Shown here in pieces: positions 25,279 through 36,307 of a stretch of 64,000 nucleotides of DNA. The stretch is taken from assembly GCF_015182285.1 (NCBI RefSeq), contig NZ_PRDM01000002.1, forward strand, positions 930,001 to 994,000. The letters run 5' to 3'. Within the stretch, counting starts at the first letter, position 1; every line of letters starts with the position of its first letter. The DNA comes from Flavobacterium hungaricum. Its GTDB lineage: Bacteria; Bacteroidota; Bacteroidia; Flavobacteriales; Flavobacteriaceae. A program made the translations under genes and the position numbers. The notes beneath the pieces are model-generated. The model searched no databases and was not told the DNA's origin. It worked only from the letters and a program-made list of their open reading frames with translations.

Positions 25279-26511
25279 ATGCTGTACTATTTATTTGAAT
25301 ATTTTGACAAGACATTAGATCTTCCGGGGACAGGAGTTTTCCAGTACATCACATTTAGATCGGCTTTGGCATTTATGCTTTCGCTGCTTTTGTCAACAAT
25401 TTACGGTAAAAGAGTAATCAACTTTCTGCGTCGTCAGCAAGTAGGTGAAACAGTACGTGAGCTTGGTCTTGCAGGTCAAAATGAAAAAGCGGGTACACCA
25501 ACAATGGGTGGTTTAATCATCATCTTCGCAACATTACTGCCTGTGCTGCTTTTTGCTCGTCTGCATAATATTTATATCGTTTTGCTTATTGTTACCACTT
25601 TGTGGATGGGAACAATTGGTTTTGTTGACGATTACATCAAAATATTCAAAAAAGACAAACAAGGTCTAAAAGGTATTTTTAAAGTTTTTGGACAAGTTGG
25701 TTTAGGTATTGTGGTGGGTGCAGTTCTTTATTTTAATCCTGCGGTTACAGTAAGAACAGATACAGGTCGTACAGATGTTTTTAAAGCCGCTGCCAATACA
25801 ACAGTAATTTTACCTGCTCCGATTGAGGAAAAGTCAACAGCAACTACAATTCCGTTTGTAAAAAACAACGAGTTTGATTATGCAGAAATATTGTCTTTTA
25901 TGGGAGACGGATATGAAAAATGGGCTTGGCTGATTTTTATTCCGGTTGTAATTTTTATCATCACAGCAGTTTCAAATGGAGCCAATCTAACCGATGGAAT
26001 TGATGGTCTTGCAGCAGGAACCTCTGCAATATCTGTCCTCGCGCTCGGGATATTTACGTTTGTTTCAGGGAATATTATATTTTCAAATTATCTCAATATA
26101 ATGTACATCCCAAATTCGGGAGAAATGACGGTTTTTATCTCTGCTTTCGTGGGTGCTTTGATTGGGTTTTTATGGTACAATTCTTATCCGGCGTCTGTAT
26201 TTATGGGAGACACGGGAAGTTTGACCATTGGCGGAATCATTGCAGTTTTAGCAATTGCAGTTCGAAAAGAAATATTAATTGTATTGTTCTGTGGAATTTT
26301 CTTAGCCGAAAGTGCTTCGGTAATTATACAGGTAAGTTATTTTAAATATACCAAGAAACGTTTTGGAGAAGGACGAAGAATTTTTCTAATGTCACCCTTG
26401 CATCATCATTATCAGAAAAAAGGGTATCACGAAAGTAAAATCGTAACCCGTTTCTGGATTGTTGCTGTAATGCTGGCCATTTTGTCAATTATTACTTTAA
26501 AATTAAGATAG
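25279..26511 (+). CDS. mraY: Phospho-MurNAc-pentapeptide transferase MraY
   Basis: The 410-residue multi-pass membrane enzyme makes lipid I from UDP-MurNAc-pentapeptide and undecaprenyl phosphate. Signatures: [15 protein letters not shown], the metal-binding [10 protein letters not shown], and [15 protein letters not shown]. The His-rich [13 protein letters not shown] loop is near the end. It is about 50 residues longer than the Escherichia coli enzyme because of a loop at about 160-205 ([20 protein letters not shown]), which is usual for Bacteroidota. It is adjacent to murD with no gap. Confidence 0.97.
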   Translation: MLYYLFEYFDKTLDLPGTGVFQYITFRSALAFMLSLLLSTIYGKRVINFLRRQQVGETVRELGLAGQNEKAGTPTMGGLIIIFATLLPVLLFARLHNIYIVLLIVTTLWMGTIGFVDDYIKIFKKDKQGLKGIFKVFGQVGLGIVVGAVLYFNPAVTVRTDTGRTDVFKAAANTTVILPAPIEEKSTATTIPFVKNNEFDYAEILSFMGDGYEKWAWLIFIPVVIFIITAVSNGANLTDGIDGLAAGTSAISVLALGIFTFVSGNIIFSNYLNIMYIPNSGEMTVFISAFVGALIGFLWYNSYPASVFMGDTGSLTIGGIIAVLAIAVRKEILIVLFCGIFLAESASVIIQVSYFKYTKKRFGEGRRIFLMSPLHHHYQKKGYHESKIVTRFWIVAVMLAILSIITLKLR

Positions 26512-27843
26512 ATGAGGCTTGTAGTACTTGGTGGAGGAGAAAGCGGTGTTGGAACTGCGATCCTCGGAAAGAAGAAAGGATTTGATGTTTTTGTTTCTGA
26601 TTTCGGAAAGATAAAAGAGAGTTATAAAGAAGTTCTTATCATTAATAAAATTGCTTGGGAAGAAGAGCAGCACACAGAAGATTTAATATTGAATGCTGAT
26701 GTTGTAATGAAAAGCCCGGGAATTCCAGAAAAGTCGCCGATAGTAAAAAAACTTTTGGCAAAAGGAATAAAAATAATTTCTGAAATTGAATTTGCAAAAC
26801 CTTATACAGAGGCATTAACAATTGGAATTACCGGGAGCAATGGTAAGACAACGACAACAATGCTGACCCATCACCTGCTAAAATCGGCAGGATTAAATGT
26901 TGGTTTGGGAGGCAACATCGGAAAGAGTTTTGCCTGGCAGGTGGCCGAAAACAAATACGATGCCTACGTTCTTGAATTAAGCAGTTTTCAGCTCGATGGA
27001 ATAATAGAATACCGGCCGGATATTGCGATAATAACCAATATAAGTCCAGATCATTTAGATCGATATGAATATAAGTATGAAAATTATATTGATTCGAAAT
27101 TTAGGATCACAATGAACCAGACCGAAAGCGATTATCTGATTTATGATGCAGACGATGAAGCGAGTGTAGAATGGTTAAAAAACAACACAACAAAAGCAAA
27201 ATTAATTCCTTTTTCATTAACGAAAAGATTTGACGAAGGAGCTTCTATAAATAACAACAAAATGGAAATAAAGATCAACCAAGAAGAGTTTACAATGGAT
27301 ACAGAACACATTGCGTTAGAAGGAAAACATAATATGAAGAACGCAATGGCAGCAAGCTCGGTAGCAAAATTGATGCAGATTAGAAATGCAACAATCCGCG
27401 AAAGTTTATCTAATTTCCAAGGTGTTGAACACCGTTTAGAAAAAGTATTAAAAATACAAAATGTACAATACATCAACGATTCAAAAGCGACAAATGTAAA
27501 CGCAACTTTCTTCGCTTTAGACAGTATGAATGCTCCAACTGTCTGGATCGTAGGAGGTGTTGATAAAGGAAATGATTACAACGAATTAATGTCTTTAGTG
27601 CGCGAAAAAGTAAAAGCAATTATCTGTCTGGGCGTTGATAACAGAAAAATAATTGATGCTTTCGGAAACGTTGTGGACATTATGGTTGAAGTAAACAATA
27701 TGAACGATGCTGTAAAAACAGCTCAAAGATTAACAGAAAAAGGCGATACTGTTTTGTTGTCTCCGGCTTGCGCAAGTTTCGATTTATTCGAAAGCTACGA
27801 AGACAGAGGAAAGCAATTTAAGCAAGCGGTACATAACTTGTAA
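26512..27843 (+). CDS. murD: UDP-MurNAc-L-Ala:D-Glu ligase MurD
   Basis: The 443-residue ligase adds D-glutamate to UDP-MurNAc-alanine. The nucleotide site GGGESG is at 7-12, the ATP P-loop GSNGKTT at 108-114, and LSSFQLDG, NISPDHLDRYE and HRLEKV are family signatures. It starts directly after the mraY stop codon, so translation is likely coupled. Confidence 0.97.
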   Translation: MRLVVLGGGESGVGTAILGKKKGFDVFVSDFGKIKESYKEVLIINKIAWEEEQHTEDLILNADVVMKSPGIPEKSPIVKKLLAKGIKIISEIEFAKPYTEALTIGITGSNGKTTTTMLTHHLLKSAGLNVGLGGNIGKSFAWQVAENKYDAYVLELSSFQLDGIIEYRPDIAIITNISPDHLDRYEYKYENYIDSKFRITMNQTESDYLIYDADDEASVEWLKNNTTKAKLIPFSLTKRFDEGASINNNKMEIKINQEEFTMDTEHIALEGKHNMKNAMAASSVAKLMQIRNATIRESLSNFQGVEHRLEKVLKIQNVQYINDSKATNVNATFFALDSMNAPTVWIVGGVDKGNDYNELMSLVREKVKAIICLGVDNRKIIDAFGNVVDIMVEVNNMNDAVKTAQRLTEKGDTVLLSPACASFDLFESYEDRGKQFKQAVHNL

Positions 27844-27848
27844 AAATA

Positions 27849-27911
27849 GTTTCAAGTTTCAAGTTTCACGTTATGTGGGAACCTGAAACCTGAAACAAAG
27901 AAACCTGAAAC
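27849..27911. repeat. GTTTCAA / CCTGAAAC inverted heptad repeat
   Basis: GTTTCAA-type units at 27849, 27856 and 27863 face CCTGAAAC-type units at 27882-27911, all inside the murD-ftsW gap. The two halves can form a hairpin in the cluster mRNA. The heptad word is a common filler in Flavobacterium intergenic DNA. Confidence 0.65.
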
Positions 27912-27918
27912 TAAAAAC

Positions 27919-29238
27919 ATGAAGGAATTAGTAAACAAATTAAAAGGAGATAGAGTAATATGGTCATTCGTGGCTTTATTAGCGCTGTTTTCGTTTATGC
28001 CTGTTTTTAGTGCGAGTAGTAATTTGGCTTATATCGGGCATGGAACGGGAAATACACTGGGATATTTGGTCAAACATTTGGCGCACATCTGTATCGGATT
28101 TTTGATTATTTACTGGGTTCACAAAGTACCGTATCATTATTTTAGAGCGATTTCGAAGATTGCGCTTCCAATAGTCTGGCTTTTGTTGTTGTACACACTA
28201 TTGAAAGGTACAGTGATTGCTGGTGCAAACGCAAGTCGTTGGATTCAGGTTCCGTTTATCGGGATCACGTTTCAGACTTCAACTTTAGCGGCAAGCGTTT
28301 TGTTTATTTATGTAGCAAGATATTTGTCTAAAAAGAAAGAAGAAAACGAACCGTTTCAAACCTCATTTATACAGCTTTGGATTCCGGTTTTTATCACATT
28401 GATTTTGATTTTGCCAGCCAACTTTTCGACCACGGCATTGATTTTTGCAATGGTTATGATGCTGACATTTATTGGTAAATATCCATTAAAATATATTGGG
28501 TTCATTATAGGTTCTGGAATTGCGATGTTAGCGTTTTTCCTTTTAGTGGCCAAAGCATTTCCAGATTCCAGATTCTTCAGCAGGGTGTCAACATGGGAAA
28601 GTCGTATTGCAAACTTTACCACAGACAAACCAGATGAAGACGATTATCAGATTGAAAAAGCAAAAATTGCGATTGCATCTGGACAATTTGGAGGATTAGG
28701 ACCAGGAAAAAGCGTTCAAAAGAACTTTTTGCCACAATCATCTTCCGATTTTATTTACGCCATCATTGTAGAAGAATATGGTTTATTAGGAGGAGTATCG
28801 ATCGTGATTTTGTATTTACTGCTTCTATTTCGATTTGTGATTGCGTCACATAAAGCCAATACCCTTTTTGGGAAATTAGTGGTAGTAGCGCTGGGGTTTC
28901 CAATGATATTTCAGGCCATGATTAATATGGCAGTTGCAGTAGAATTATTGCCGGTAACAGGGCAGACGCTTCCGCTGATAAGTTCTGGAGGTAGTTCGAT
29001 CTGGATGACTTGTTTTTCGCTGGGAATCATTATTAGTGTAACGAGAAAAGAAGAAGAAATCGCAGAAGAGAAACAAGAGAAAGAAAAACGCAAAGAAGCA
29101 TTGCAGCGATTAATTGATAAAGAACTGGCAGAAGAAGATTTACCTGCTGATGAAAGAGAGGAAATCTACGAAGGGGAAGCAATGTATTCTATCGAAGACA
29201 ATTCAAAAAATCCGATGCATGCGGTTTTAAATAAATAA
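27919..29238 (+). CDS. ftsW: Division peptidoglycan glycosyltransferase FtsW
   Basis: A SEDS-family membrane protein with about ten membrane segments and the family signatures [33 protein letters not shown] split over two loops, and the PLISSGGSS loop near the C-terminus. With FtsI it polymerises septal glycan. A charged tail of about 60 residues ([19 protein letters not shown]) extends into the cytoplasm and is longer than in Escherichia coli. The murD-ftsW gap holds the inverted heptad repeat. Confidence 0.96.
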   Translation: MKELVNKLKGDRVIWSFVALLALFSFMPVFSASSNLAYIGHGTGNTLGYLVKHLAHICIGFLIIYWVHKVPYHYFRAISKIALPIVWLLLLYTLLKGTVIAGANASRWIQVPFIGITFQTSTLAASVLFIYVARYLSKKKEENEPFQTSFIQLWIPVFITLILILPANFSTTALIFAMVMMLTFIGKYPLKYIGFIIGSGIAMLAFFLLVAKAFPDSRFFSRVSTWESRIANFTTDKPDEDDYQIEKAKIAIASGQFGGLGPGKSVQKNFLPQSSSDFIYAIIVEEYGLLGGVSIVILYLLLLFRFVIASHKANTLFGKLVVVALGFPMIFQAMINMAVAVELLPVTGQTLPLISSGGSSIWMTCFSLGIIISVTRKEEEIAEEKQEKEKRKEALQRLIDKELAEEDLPADEREEIYEGEAMYSIEDNSKNPMHAVLNK

Positions 29239-29266
29239 AAAATTAAACATTGTAATTTTTAGAAAA

Positions 29267-30352
29267 ATGAAAAATTATAAATTCATACTTAGCGGCGGCG
29301 GAACAGGAGGACATATCTATCCTGCAATTGCGATTGCTAACGAATTAAAATTACAATTTCCTGATGCAGAATTTCTTTTTGTAGGTGCCAAAGATAAAAT
29401 GGAAATGCAAAAAGTGCCTCAGGCAGGTTATGAAATTAAAGGTCTTTGGATTGCAGGTCTGCAAAGAAAGATAACGTTAGATAATATGATGCTTCCTTTG
29501 AAATACTTAAACAGTTTAAGTAAATCACGCAGCATTGTGAAGCAATTTAAACCCAATGTGGTTATTGGGACAGGAGGATTTGCCAGCGGCCCTTTGTTAC
29601 AGGCGGCAGGTCTGGCTGGAATTCCGACCGTGGTTCAGGAACAAAATTCTTTTCCGGGAATTACCAACAAATTGTTGAGTAAAAAAGCCAATGCGATTTG
29701 TGTGGCTTATGAGAATTTGGAACGGTTTTTTCCAAAAGAAAAAATTGTTTTAACAGGAAATCCGGTTCGTCAGGATTTAATTGATATTGAAAGCAAACGT
29801 GATGAAGCAGTCGCTTTTTACGATTTAGACCCTAACAAAAAAACATTGTTGGTTTTAGGCGGGAGTTTAGGAGCAAGAAGAATCAATCAGTTAATTGAAA
29901 AAGAATTGCAAAATTTTCTTTCGCAGGATGTTCAAATTATCTGGCAGTGCGGAAAACTATATTTTGAAGATTATAAAAAATACAATCAGCCCAATGTAAA
30001 AGTGGTTGATTTTATTGAAAGAATGGATTTTGTGTATGCAGCGTCGGATTTAATTATTTCACGTGCAGGAGCTTCATCGGTTTCAGAATTATGTATTGTG
30101 GGTAAACCAGTAATATTTATTCCGTCTCCGAATGTTGCTGAAGATCATCAGACCAAAAACGCTCAGGCCATTGTAGAGGCTAAAGGTGCGGTTTTGTTGA
30201 AAGAATCTGAATTAGACAGTCAGTTTAGCATTGTTTTTGAAGCGTTGCTGAAAGATCAGGGAAAGCAAAAACAATTGAGTGAAAATATCAAAAAACTGGC
30301 TCGCCCAGATGCAACAAAGCAGATTGTAGCAGAAATTAAAAAGTTGTTATAA
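29267..30352 (+). CDS. murG: UDP-GlcNAc:lipid I GlcNAc transferase MurG
   Basis: The 361-residue GT-B glycosyltransferase makes lipid II on the inner membrane face. The N-terminal GGGTGGH motif is at 10-16, [11 protein letters not shown] and [10 protein letters not shown] follow, and the C-terminal donor site includes [10 protein letters not shown] and [13 protein letters not shown]. It lies 28 bases after ftsW. Confidence 0.97.
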   Translation: MKNYKFILSGGGTGGHIYPAIAIANELKLQFPDAEFLFVGAKDKMEMQKVPQAGYEIKGLWIAGLQRKITLDNMMLPLKYLNSLSKSRSIVKQFKPNVVIGTGGFASGPLLQAAGLAGIPTVVQEQNSFPGITNKLLSKKANAICVAYENLERFFPKEKIVLTGNPVRQDLIDIESKRDEAVAFYDLDPNKKTLLVLGGSLGARRINQLIEKELQNFLSQDVQIIWQCGKLYFEDYKKYNQPNVKVVDFIERMDFVYAASDLIISRAGASSVSELCIVGKPVIFIPSPNVAEDHQTKNAQAIVEAKGAVLLKESELDSQFSIVFEALLKDQGKQKQLSENIKKLARPDATKQIVAEIKKLL

Positions 30353-30508
30353 TGTAACTTTTAAAGAAAATTATACAACACGAAAAATAAAGCAGAAACT
30401 TATTTTAGGCAATTTAGACTGAAAAACGGCTTTGAGTTCTAAGAGTTTAGTAATTAGTTTCTTATGAAAATTGAAAGAGTAGAAAGTCTGAAAAAACAGC
30501 ATTAAAAA

Positions 30509-31858
30509 ATGAATTTAAATCAAATACAGAACGTTTATTTTATTGGTATTGGAGGCATTGGAATGAGTGCTCTGGCACGTTATTTCAAATTTATCGGGAA
30601 ACAGGTTTCTGGTTACGATAAAACGCCGTCTATGCTGACCAATGAATTGATTGAAAGCGGTATTGATATTCATTTTGAAGACGATATCAATTTAATTCCA
30701 AAAGAGTACTACGTAGAAAATACATTAGTGATTTTTACTCCTGCTGTTCCAAAAACACATTCAGAATGGAATTACTTTATTGAAAGACATTACGAAGTTA
30801 AAAAGCGTGCGGAAGTATTGGGAATTATAAGTAAAGATACTTTTTGTTTTGCAGTAGCGGGAACGCATGGAAAAACCACAACGTCAAGTATTTTGGGGCA
30901 TATTTTGTTTCAAAGCGGGGCAGACGTAACAGCTTTTATTGGGGGCATTGTCGAAAATTATAATTCTAATTTAATTGGAAGCGGAAAAACGGTAACCGTT
31001 GTAGAAGCAGATGAATTTGACAGATCGTTCTTGCATTTACGTCCAGATATTGCTTGTGTGACTTCTATGGATGCAGATCATTTGGATATTTACGGAACAA
31101 GCGACGCAATTGAAGAATCTTTTAGAGAATTTGCTTCGAAAGTAGAAGATAGAAATAAACTCTTCATTGCAAATGAACTGCCGTTAGACGGAATAAAATG
31201 TGCTGTAAATGAAGATGCAGCTTATAAAGCATTTAATGTTAGAATAGAAGACAGCAGTTATGTTTTTGATGTACAGACGCCGTCAGAAATTATAAAAGAC
31301 CTGCGTTTTGGACTGCCTGGCAGACACAATTTAATGAATGCGTTAATGGCTATTGGTATGGCGAAAACGTATGGCACTCCGACCGATGCTATTGCAAAAG
31401 CTCTTGCTTCGTTCAACGGAATCAGAAGACGTTTTTCATATCAAATTAAAACTGAAAATTTAGTTTATATTGACGATTATGCGCATCATCCGACAGAAAT
31501 AAATGCTGTTCATCAGGCGGTTAGAGAGCTTTATCCAGGCAGAAAAGTATTAGCAGTTTTTCAGCCGCATTTATTCAGCAGAACTAGAGATTTTGCAGAC
31601 GGATTCGCTGCGAGTTTGTCTCAGTTTGACGAAGTTTTTCTAATGGATATTTATCCTGCAAGAGAACTTCCGATGGAAGGAATAACTTCAGAATGGCTGT
31701 TAGGTAAAATGACAAATTCGAATAAAAAAATTGTTGCAAAAAGTGATTTATTGGGGCAGATTAAAGCCAGTGATGCGCCAATAATTGTGACAATAGGAGC
31801 TGGTGATTTAGGAGAAATGGTTCCGTCAATTAAAAAGATTTTAAATGAAAATATTTAA
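30509..31858 (+). CDS. murC: UDP-MurNAc:L-alanine ligase MurC
   Basis: The 449-residue ligase adds the first amino acid of the precursor peptide. FIGIGGIGMSALA at the N-terminus binds the UDP sugar and the ATP P-loop GTHGKTT is at 118-124; DDYAHHPTEI and FQPHLFSRTRDF are typical. The 156-base gap after murG is the largest in the cluster and carries no clear promoter. The end overlaps ftsQ by 14 bases. Confidence 0.97.
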   Translation: MNLNQIQNVYFIGIGGIGMSALARYFKFIGKQVSGYDKTPSMLTNELIESGIDIHFEDDINLIPKEYYVENTLVIFTPAVPKTHSEWNYFIERHYEVKKRAEVLGIISKDTFCFAVAGTHGKTTTSSILGHILFQSGADVTAFIGGIVENYNSNLIGSGKTVTVVEADEFDRSFLHLRPDIACVTSMDADHLDIYGTSDAIEESFREFASKVEDRNKLFIANELPLDGIKCAVNEDAAYKAFNVRIEDSSYVFDVQTPSEIIKDLRFGLPGRHNLMNALMAIGMAKTYGTPTDAIAKALASFNGIRRRFSYQIKTENLVYIDDYAHHPTEINAVHQAVRELYPGRKVLAVFQPHLFSRTRDFADGFAASLSQFDEVFLMDIYPARELPMEGITSEWLLGKMTNSNKKIVAKSDLLGQIKASDAPIIVTIGAGDLGEMVPSIKKILNENI

Positions 31859-32567
31859 TTGGGCAAATATACGTTTGGTACTCATTTTGGGAGCAGCGCT
31901 TTTTTTATATTCATTCGCACAACACCGAAACGGCGATCGAAAATTAAAGAAATCGATGGTGGTTTTTGTAGGAGAAAATTCTCTTTTTGTAAAGCCTGAG
32001 TCGGTTAATAAATTGTTAATAGAAAATAAACGCGACGCTTCCAGTATTAGAAAAGATGAAGTAGATTTGAATAAGATAGAGAAAACCCTCGATTCGCAAG
32101 ACATGATTGAGAAGTCGGATGTTTTTGTAAGTATCGACGGAGTTCTAAAAGCAGTAGTAAAACAGAAAACGCCCATAGCAAGAGTTTATGATGGCGCCGC
32201 TTCTTTTTATATTGACTACGAGGGAAATAAAATGCCTTTGTCAGACAATTTCACTGCGCGAGTTCCTCTTGTTTCAGGGGCAATTAATGAAAAAAATAAC
32301 GAAGATTTAGCTGCTTTATTTCGCACAATTTATGACGATGCGTTTTTGAAAAAAAACATCATTGCTATACAAATTATGCCCAATGGCAGCCTAAAAATGT
32401 TTAACCGAAACTTTGATTACTTCATAGATTTTGGCAGAACCATGAATGTTGACAAGAAATTTAGAAACTATAAAGCGTTTTTTCAAAAAGCAGTTTTAGA
32501 CAGTTCGTTATACAAATACAAAAAAATTGACCTTAGGTTTACGGAACAAGTAGTTTGCACTAAATAA
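31845..32567 (+). CDS. ftsQ: Cell division protein FtsQ
   Basis: The 240-residue bitopic protein has a membrane segment at about 9-26 and a periplasmic part with a POTRA-like fold followed by the FtsQ beta domain (KAVVKQKTPIARVYDGAASFYIDYEGN pattern, spread over strands). It links FtsL/FtsB to the divisome. Overlap with murC and position before ftsA are classical. Sequence conservation is low, as usual for FtsQ. Confidence 0.92.
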   Translation: MKIFNWANIRLVLILGAALFLYSFAQHRNGDRKLKKSMVVFVGENSLFVKPESVNKLLIENKRDASSIRKDEVDLNKIEKTLDSQDMIEKSDVFVSIDGVLKAVVKQKTPIARVYDGAASFYIDYEGNKMPLSDNFTARVPLVSGAINEKNNEDLAALFRTIYDDAFLKKNIIAIQIMPNGSLKMFNRNFDYFIDFGRTMNVDKKFRNYKAFFQKAVLDSSLYKYKKIDLRFTEQVVCTK

Positions 32568-32573
32568 TAGAAA

Positions 32574-33986
32574 ATGGAAAAAGATAATATTGCAGTAGGT
32601 CTAGATATTGGAACAACCAAAATCGTTGCCATGATTGGCAAGAAAAATGAATATGGTAAGTTAGAGATTTTGGGCATTGGTAAATCCAAAAGTTTGGGTG
32701 TTGCCAGAGGAGTTGTAAACAACATTACGCAGACGATTCAATCGATTCAGCAGGCGATAATCGAAGCAGAAAATAATTCAGGATACAAAATCAAGGATGT
32801 GGTTGTGGGTATTGCCGGACAGCACATCAGAAGTATTCAGCATACAGATTACATCAGCAGAAATAATCCTGAAGAGGTAATCGGTGAAAATGATATTCAA
32901 CAATTAATTGATCAGGTCAATAAACTGGCAATGCTTCCTGGTGAAGAAATTATTCACGTGCTGCCGCAAGAATTTAAAATCGACGGGCAGTCTGAAATAA
33001 AAGAACCAATCGGAATGTACGGCGGAAGATTAGAATCTAGTTTTCACGTTGTCGTTGGTCAGGCTTCTTCTATTAGAAACGTGGGCAGATGTATTCAGAG
33101 TTCAGGAATTGAATTGTCTGGACTAACATTAGAACCATTGGCTTCGGCAGATGCTGTTCTTAGCCAAGAAGAAAAAGAAGCTGGTGTTGCGCTTATCGAT
33201 ATAGGTGGCGGTACAACAGATTTGGCGATTTTTAAAGATGGCATTATCCGTCACACAGCGGTAATTCCGTTTGGCGGTAATGTGATTACAGACGATATTA
33301 AAGAAGGCTGTTCGATTATCGAAAAACAAGCTGAGCTTTTAAAAGTAAAATTTGGATCTGCTTGGCCGGGAGAAAATAAAGACAACGAGATTGTTTCTAT
33401 TCCTGGATTAAGAGGAAGAGAACCAAAAGAGATTTCATTAAAAAACTTATCAAAAATTATCCATGCAAGAGTAGTGGAAATTGTAGAGCAGGTTTTTGCT
33501 GAGATTAAAGCTTACGGACATGAAGATCCTCGTAAAAAACTAATTGCAGGAATTGTTTTAACAGGCGGAGGCGCGCAATTGCAGCATATTAAACAATTGG
33601 TAGAATACATTACAGGAATGGATACCAGAATAGGGTACCCGAACGAACATTTGGCTGGAAATTCTAGTGAAGAAATTTCAAGTCCTTTGTTCGCAACAGC
33701 CGTTGGTTTGGTAATGAACAGTATCGAAAACAACTCGCAGAGTGCTGTGAGAATGGAATTGGTGAACGAACAGCCAAAAGTGGTTTATAGAACAGTACCA
33801 ACTCCGCAAGTGCAGCGATACGAAGTAGAAGAAAATTACGTTGAGAAAGTAGAAGCTTTTGAAGAAGAGCCTAGAGAAGTTAGAACCAAAAAGGCGGCAT
33901 CAGAATCTACTGAAACCAAAATAAGAAGATCATTTTTTGATCGATACGTTGATAAAATCAAAGAATTTTTAGACAACGCAGAATAA
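32574..33986 (+). CDS. ftsA: Cell division protein FtsA
   Basis: An actin-fold ATPase that anchors FtsZ to the membrane. VGLDIGTTKIVAMIG is the first phosphate loop and IDIGGGTTDLAIF the second; TGGGAQL is the adenosine motif. The 470-residue protein has a longer C-terminal part than enterobacterial FtsA and ends in the amphipathic helix region RSFFDRYVDKIKEFLDN, the likely membrane-targeting sequence. It follows ftsQ by 6 bases. Confidence 0.96.
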   Translation: MEKDNIAVGLDIGTTKIVAMIGKKNEYGKLEILGIGKSKSLGVARGVVNNITQTIQSIQQAIIEAENNSGYKIKDVVVGIAGQHIRSIQHTDYISRNNPEEVIGENDIQQLIDQVNKLAMLPGEEIIHVLPQEFKIDGQSEIKEPIGMYGGRLESSFHVVVGQASSIRNVGRCIQSSGIELSGLTLEPLASADAVLSQEEKEAGVALIDIGGGTTDLAIFKDGIIRHTAVIPFGGNVITDDIKEGCSIIEKQAELLKVKFGSAWPGENKDNEIVSIPGLRGREPKEISLKNLSKIIHARVVEIVEQVFAEIKAYGHEDPRKKLIAGIVLTGGGAQLQHIKQLVEYITGMDTRIGYPNEHLAGNSSEEISSPLFATAVGLVMNSIENNSQSAVRMELVNEQPKVVYRTVPTPQVQRYEVEENYVEKVEAFEEEPREVRTKKAASESTETKIRRSFFDRYVDKIKEFLDNAE

Positions 33987-34073
33987 TTAGAATAACAAAG
34001 AGAAGGATTACTTACTTGCCCCAAGTCAAGAGGTAAAAAATGTACTAAATAAGAATTTCAAAAAACCAAAAAG

Positions 34074-36050
34074 ATGATGAGCAACTCAGAATTTGGAAGT
34101 ATATCATTTGATTTACCAAAAAATCAATCAAATGTAATCAAAGTAATAGGTGTTGGAGGAGGCGGAAGTAACGCCATCAACCATATGTTTAAACAAGGTA
34201 TTAAAGGCGTTGATTTTATCGTTTGTAATACCGATTCGCAAGCGCTTCAAAACAGTTCAGTTCCTAACAAAATTCAGTTAGGACTTAATTTAACTGAAGG
34301 ATTAGGAGCAGGAGCAAATCCAGATGTTGGACAGCAGTCGGCTATTGAAAGTATTTCTGATATTGAAAAAATGTTGGATAAAAATACTAAAATGGTATTC
34401 ATTACTGCAGGTATGGGTGGAGGAACAGGAACAGGTGCTGCTCCTGTAATCGCTCAATTAGCCAAAGAAAGAGAAATATTAACAGTTGGTATCGTGACAA
34501 TTCCGTTTCAATTTGAAGGGAAAGTACGTCAGGAGCAGGCAATTATTGGAATCGAGAAACTGCGCAAGCAAGTCGATTCGTTAATTGTAATCAACAATAA
34601 CAAATTAAGAGAAGTATACGGAAATCTTGGCTTTAAAGCAGGATTCTCAAAAGCGGATGAAGTTTTGGCAACAGCCTCTAGAGGTATTGCAGAAGTAATT
34701 ACGCACCACTATACTCAAAATATCGATTTACGTGATGCAAGAACTGTTTTGGCAAACAGCGGTACTGCTATCATGGGATCTTCTGTAGCAACAGGCGAAA
34801 ACAGAGCAAAAGACGCTATTGTTTCTGCTTTAGATTCTCCGTTGTTAAACGATAATAAAATTACAGGTGCCAAAAACGTATTGTTGCTTATCGTTTCTGG
34901 AACAAATGAGATTACTCTTGACGAAATCGGAGAAATCAATGATCACATTCAGGCTGAAGCAGGTTACAATGCTAATATCATCATGGGAGTTGGTGAAGAC
35001 GAAACTCTTGGTGAAGCTATTGCAGTAACTATTATCGCTACAGGTTTTGATGTTGAACAACAAAACGAAATTGTAAATACAGAACCTAAAAAAATCATTC
35101 ATACGTTAGAAGATGAGCAGAGAAGTGTTCATAATTTAACAAACAGACCTTTAACATCTTTTGACTTAACAACAGATACACCAACTGCAAAAGCCGAAGA
35201 AAAAGTTGTTTTTGAATTAGTGGATGATGATGAAACATTTGCTCCAACTTCAACTCCGATCAAAGCTGTTGCTCCAGCAATCAATCAGGATGAATTGGTA
35301 GTAATGTCTGAGTTTATTAAAAACCTAGATGTAACTTTTGAAATCGTTTCGCCAATAACAGATATCGATTTTACTATTTCTGCTCCAGAAGTGCCGGTAC
35401 AGCAAGTACAGCCAGTGCAGCAGCAAAGAATTTTTGAAAAAGAAGAGCAGACTACTTTTTCTTTTGATCTTCCTTTGTTCAGACAAGAGCCTGTGAAAAA
35501 AGAACCGGTTATTGAAGACAACAGAGTTTTATTTGAATTGACAAACGAAACCCGTGAGATCAAAGTAAACGATCCTGTACAATTTGTACCCGTTACAGAG
35601 GTTGCAGACAACGGAATCATAAAATATTCTCTAGAAGAGTATATGGAGGTTGAGAATGATTTAATCGCTTCTAAACCAGTTGAAAAAGTAAAAGAAGAAA
35701 CGATTCCAGCGGAATTAAACATTACTTTGAAACCAAGAGTTGATTTTACAAGTCAGCCGGATTTTTCAACTACTTCTGAGGTTTCTCCACTAGAATTAAC
35801 TATTGAAGAGACATTAAGATTGAGAGCTGAAGAAAGAAGAAAGAAACTAAAAGAATTTAATTATAAATTCCATAACAACGTTTCGAGAATCGATGAGCTG
35901 GAAAAAGAGCCGGCTTACAAAAGATTAGGAATAGATTTGTCTAATTCACAATCAAACAATACAAATTCAAGAATTTCGGTTGGAACAGATAGTAACAACG
36001 ATTTGCAATTGCGTTCAAACAATTCATTTTTGCACGACAACGTAGATTAA
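34074..36050 (+). CDS. ftsZ: Cell division GTPase FtsZ with long C-terminal extension
   Basis: The tubulin homologue forms the Z ring. The glycine-rich start [15 protein letters not shown], the tubulin signature GGGTGTG at 115-121 and [10 protein letters not shown] are intact. The GTPase core ends near residue 330; about 330 more residues follow, low in complexity and acidic, against a tail of about 65 in Escherichia coli. Near the C-terminus a conserved block ([18 protein letters not shown]) precedes the end and may serve as partner-binding peptide. It closes the cluster; a strong terminator follows 27 bases later. Confidence 0.97.
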   Translation: MMSNSEFGSISFDLPKNQSNVIKVIGVGGGGSNAINHMFKQGIKGVDFIVCNTDSQALQNSSVPNKIQLGLNLTEGLGAGANPDVGQQSAIESISDIEKMLDKNTKMVFITAGMGGGTGTGAAPVIAQLAKEREILTVGIVTIPFQFEGKVRQEQAIIGIEKLRKQVDSLIVINNNKLREVYGNLGFKAGFSKADEVLATASRGIAEVITHHYTQNIDLRDARTVLANSGTAIMGSSVATGENRAKDAIVSALDSPLLNDNKITGAKNVLLLIVSGTNEITLDEIGEINDHIQAEAGYNANIIMGVGEDETLGEAIAVTIIATGFDVEQQNEIVNTEPKKIIHTLEDEQRSVHNLTNRPLTSFDLTTDTPTAKAEEKVVFELVDDDETFAPTSTPIKAVAPAINQDELVVMSEFIKNLDVTFEIVSPITDIDFTISAPEVPVQQVQPVQQQRIFEKEEQTTFSFDLPLFRQEPVKKEPVIEDNRVLFELTNETREIKVNDPVQFVPVTEVADNGIIKYSLEEYMEVENDLIASKPVEKVKEETIPAELNITLKPRVDFTSQPDFSTTSEVSPLELTIEETLRLRAEERRKKLKEFNYKFHNNVSRIDELEKEPAYKRLGIDLSNSQSNNTNSRISVGTDSNNDLQLRSNNSFLHDNVD

Positions 36051-36074
36051 TTTTTTACAATCTTAATTATAAGG

Positions 36075-36116
36075 ATAACCCGAAAATTGGATTTAATTTT
36101 CGGGTTATTTTTTTTA
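36075..36116 (+). terminator. Terminator of the division cluster
   Basis: AACCCGAAAATT (36077-36088) pairs perfectly with AATTTTCGGGTT (36095-36106) around a six-base loop, followed by a run of T residues. It is the first strong terminator after mraZ. Confidence 0.92.
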
Positions 36117-36169
36117 TCTTCGCACAGAATTTAAAAATTTGACTTTAAAAAGAGATATTTGAATTCAAT

Positions 36170-36256
36170 ATTGTCTTCTTGAGCAAAGTCGAAAGACTTT
36201 TCTATTAGAGTGGGTTTCTCCCGAAGTTTCTGGGACACTCAGCCTGACAAGTCTGA
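36170..36256. repeat. Degraded dispersed intergenic repeat
   Basis: GAGCAAAGTCGAAAGACTTTT, read in parts, then GGGTTTCTCCCGAAGTTTC and CACTCAGCCTGACAA form the pattern of a repeat common between Flavobacterium genes. No coding capacity. Confidence 0.4.
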
Positions 36257-36307
36257 ACAATCAAATAATTAATTTATAAGCATCGCTTATTTAAATAAAA
36301 TATAAAC

